This document shows positions 6,075 to 7,710 of a DNA stretch of 7,710 bases, piece by piece. The DNA lies in contig JAUWHV010000049.1 of NCBI GenBank assembly GCA_030605675.1, positions 1 through 7,710 on the forward strand, given 5' to 3'. A model generated the notes under the pieces. The model had not been told where the DNA came from, made no database searches, and saw only the letters and a program-made list of their open reading frames with translations. Position 1 is the stretch's first letter. Each line of letters begins with the position of its first letter. The position numbers were made by a program, and so were the translations under genes. The DNA comes from Deltaproteobacteria bacterium. GTDB taxonomy: Bacteria > Desulfobacterota > Dissulfuribacteria > Dissulfuribacterales > UBA3076.

Positions 6075-6087
6075 ATTATAGTATAAA
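6075..6087 (+). promoter_or_regulatory. Possible -10 region for parAB
   Basis: TATAGT (6078-6083) and an overlapping TATAAA (6082-6087) lie 20-30 bases before the parA ATG, at the right edge of the repeat element. No good -35 is seen at the correct spacing (cataca at 6055-6060 is a poor match). No parS-like TGTTTCACGTGAAACA site was found by eye in the window. Confidence 0.25.
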
Positions 6088-6107
6088 GTCAGTTTCATGC
6101 AAAAATA

Positions 6108-6896
6108 ATGAAAAAATCAAAGTTACAAAAAACCAAGATAATATGTGTGGCCAACCAGAAAGGTGGCGTTGGTAAGACCACAACCGCGGTAAATTTGGCA
6201 GCAGGCCTGGCCATCCTCAAGAAATCCGTATTGCTTGTGGATTGCGATGCCCAGGGAAATGCTACCAGCGGTCTCGGAATTGCCCAAAAGGGGCTGGATA
6301 GACACCTCTACCACGCTATCCTTGGTTTGGCCGGCACGGCCGAAGTGATACGGTCCACATCTGTTGCCAATCTTTCCATTATTCCTTCAAATATGGATCT
6401 GGTGGGGATAGAGGTGGATCTGGCAGGGCGCAATAACAGGGAGGGCGTACTGAAGGAACTTTTAGCTCCTTTGAGTTCCTTTGATTATATAATATTGGAT
6501 TGTCCTCCCTCTCTCGGGCTGATAACCATAAATGCCCTGAGTGCTTCCAATTCCGTAATCATTCCCATGCAATGTGAATATTATGCCCTTGAGGGCTTGA
6601 GTCAGTTAATAAAGATTATAAGGCTCGTGAAACATAACTTCAATCCCACGCTCCATATTGAAGGCCTGTTGCTCACCATGTACGATTACCGCATTCGTCT
6701 TGCATTTCAGGTCGCGCGTGAGGTGCGGACACATTTCAGGGACTTGGTTTACAAGACTACTATTCCCAGAAACGTAAGATTAGGTGAGAGTCCGAGTCAT
6801 GGGAAGCCGATATTTTCATACGAACCGAGATCCAAGGGGGCAGAGAGTTACCTTGCCCTGGCCCGCGAGTTCCTGGGCTGCCAGAGGAGGTCATGA
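6108..6896 (+). CDS. parA: ParA/Soj chromosome-partitioning ATPase
   Basis: This is a 262-residue cytoplasmic deviant Walker ATPase. Its ATP-bound dimer binds DNA non-specifically and is driven along the nucleoid by ParB to separate replicated origins. Visible motifs are the deviant Walker A KGGVGKTT (18-25) with its signature lysine, the switch DCDAQGN (45-51) and Walker B YIILDCPPSLG (127-137). The late signatures MYDYRIRLAFQVAREVR and TTIPRNVRLGESPSHGKPI are also present. The length and the absence of an N-terminal helix-turn-helix domain mark the chromosomal (Soj) class, not a large plasmid ParA. The ATG lacks a clear Shine-Dalgarno and sits just beyond the repeat element. Its stop overlaps the parB start, so the two are translationally coupled. 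Confidence 0.95.
   Translation: MKKSKLQKTKIICVANQKGGVGKTTTAVNLAAGLAILKKSVLLVDCDAQGNATSGLGIAQKGLDRHLYHAILGLAGTAEVIRSTSVANLSIIPSNMDLVGIEVDLAGRNNREGVLKELLAPLSSFDYIILDCPPSLGLITINALSASNSVIIPMQCEYYALEGLSQLIKIIRLVKHNFNPTLHIEGLLLTMYDYRIRLAFQVAREVRTHFRDLVYKTTIPRNVRLGESPSHGKPIFSYEPRSKGAESYLALAREFLGCQRRS
6885..6890 (+). promoter_or_regulatory. Ribosome binding site of parB inside the parA end
   Basis: AGGAGG within the last codons of parA lies 5 bases before ATG 6896 and only 2 before the in-frame ATG at 6893. Spacing favours 6896, giving a TGATG stop-start overlap typical of translational coupling. Confidence 0.75.
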
Positions 6897-7710
6897 TGAA
6901 GATCAAGGGGGGATTAGGCAAAGGGCTTGGAGCCCTTCTTTCTACAGAAGACATATATGATTTAGAGAGTCCCGGATTTTTCCTTTGTCCTATAGAAAAG
7001 ATACGGCCAAATCCCGATCAGCCACGAAAGCATATAGATCAGGATTCCCTTGAAGGCCTTGCCAGGTCCATCAAGGAGAAAGGTATCCTTCAGCCCTTGG
7101 TGGTCTGGGAGGTTGATGGTGTTTATGAGCTGATAGTCGGCGAAAGGCGGTGGAGGGCGGCCCAAAAGGCCGGGCTTAAGGCAGTCCCTGTTGTCATAAA
7201 GGACGTGAGCCCTGACGAGCTTCTTGAGCTGGCACTGGTTGAGAATATCCAGAGAGAGGACTTGAATCCCCTCGAAGAGGCTATGGCCTATAGCAGGCTT
7301 ATAGATGAACTGGGACTTACACAGTCCCAGGTGGCCTCAAGGGTGGGAAGGGAAAGGTCCACTGTGGCCAACTTCCTGAGGCTTCTCCAATTACCCGACT
7401 ATGCTCAAGCCGACCTGCTTGATGGCCGGCTCAGTATGGGACATGCCCGGGCCCTTTTGATGTTGGAAGATCCTGAAAGCCAAAAGGAGTTAAGAGACCA
7501 GATAATAAAAAAAGAGCTTTCCGTACGACAGGCAGAGGCCCTGGCCCGTCAATTAGCTAAAGGAAAAGGGCCGGGTGCGAGAGTGCGAAGGGAAGACCCT
7601 GACATCAGGAATCTTTGTGAAGACCTGACTCGCAGGCTTGGTTCTAAAGTAAAAATAGTGCAGACTAAAAGGGGCGGCAGGTTGGAGATACGCTATCGTT
7701 CCGTCCAGGA
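6896..7710 (+). CDS. parB: ParB/Spo0J partition protein, C-terminus beyond the window
   Basis: The frame is open for 271 codons to the window edge with no stop. ParB is the parS-binding CTPase clamp that loads at the origin and stimulates ParA. The N-terminal GGLGKGLGALL (residues 5-15) is the ParA-activating peptide. The ParB/Sulfiredoxin-like domain carries IRPNPDQPRK (36-45), the CTP-binding GERRWRA (82-88) and ENIQREDLNPLEEA (116-129). A helix-turn-helix follows at about 141-163 (LTQSQVASRVGRERSTVANFLRLL). From about residue 235 the C-terminal dimerisation domain begins (LCEDLTRRLGSKVKI, then GRLEIRY). ParB proteins usually have about 280-300 residues, so only the last few dozen codons should be missing. 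An upstream in-frame ATG at 6893 is a less likely start. Confidence 0.95.
   Translation, partial: MKIKGGLGKGLGALLSTEDIYDLESPGFFLCPIEKIRPNPDQPRKHIDQDSLEGLARSIKEKGILQPLVVWEVDGVYELIVGERRWRAAQKAGLKAVPVVIKDVSPDELLELALVENIQREDLNPLEEAMAYSRLIDELGLTQSQVASRVGRERSTVANFLRLLQLPDYAQADLLDGRLSMGHARALLMLEDPESQKELRDQIIKKELSVRQAEALARQLAKGKGPGARVRREDPDIRNLCEDLTRRLGSKVKIVQTKRGGRLEIRYRSVQ

Larger units (their letters stand above)
5775..6086. mobile_element. MITE-like, hairpin-rich element between hflX and parA
   Basis: The 12-mer attatagtataa occurs as direct repeats at 5775-5786 and 6075-6086. Just inside, gttgagcgattagc (5787-5800) is the inverted copy of gctaatcgctcaa (6063-6075). Direct repeats flanking inverted ends are what a non-autonomous transposable element with a target-site duplication would show. 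It has no coding capacity for a transposase. It contains a 48-bp segment (5784-5831) repeated exactly, inverted, at the exosortase 3' end, plus two internal hairpins. It fills nearly all of the 354 bases between hflX and parA. Alternatives are a composite intergenic repeat, or a structured leader RNA upstream of parA. Confidence 0.55.

Noticed and set aside
5754..6107. Origin of replication or parS site next to parAB
   Set aside because: No DnaA-box cluster and no parS-like palindrome is visible by eye. The structure present is explained better by a repeat element.
6962..7165. A 67-codon minus-strand ORF in the parB region
   Set aside because: It is antisense to the well-supported parB frame, which carries the complete CTP-binding and helix-turn-helix motifs.

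Overview
The window reads as a piece of a Gram-negative bacterial chromosome of moderate G+C. The gene content (exosortase, WbaP/WcaJ-type sugar transferase, long-form HflX, chromosomal ParA/ParB) and the small hairpin-rich intergenic repeats fit a Desulfobacterota (deltaproteobacterial) genome best. That placement is an impression from protein style, not a demonstrated assignment.

Layout. Positions 1-330 hold no gene but a repeat element with inverted ends (26-305) and two related hairpins inside. Three plus-strand genes follow: an exosortase (331-1404) whose C-terminal EpsI-like domain is cut short, a polyprenyl-phosphate sugar phosphotransferase (1453-2877), and, after a perfect 38-nt hairpin, a UDP-glucuronate 4-epimerase-type SDR (3004-4038). 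A long imperfect inverted repeat (4042-4123) separates the epimerase from the convergent minus-strand hflX (4134-5753). Between the divergent hflX and parA lies a MITE-like element of about 310 bp (5775-6086) with inverted ends, flanking 12-bp direct repeats and nested hairpins. The parA gene (6108-6896) and parB (6896 to the window edge, incomplete) form a translationally coupled pair.

How the genes work together. The first three belong to envelope and exopolysaccharide biology: the phosphotransferase starts a lipid-linked repeat unit, the epimerase supplies a galacturonate-type precursor, and the exosortase sorts PEP-CTERM-type proteins to the surface. No target protein, flippase, polymerase or further glycosyltransferase is in view. 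HflX is a ribosome-associated rescue GTPase, and ParA/ParB segregate the chromosome; both are housekeeping.

What stands out. I see no new multi-gene system. The unusual material is the repeats and two gene-end anomalies. A 48-bp stretch at the 3' end of the exosortase gene is found, perfectly and in inverted orientation, in the hflX-parA element, and it supplies the last exosortase codons and its stop. A diverged copy of the same core forms the end and stop of hflX. At its other end, hflX has a consensus AGGAGG and conserved N-terminal residues but an ATA where the start codon should be.
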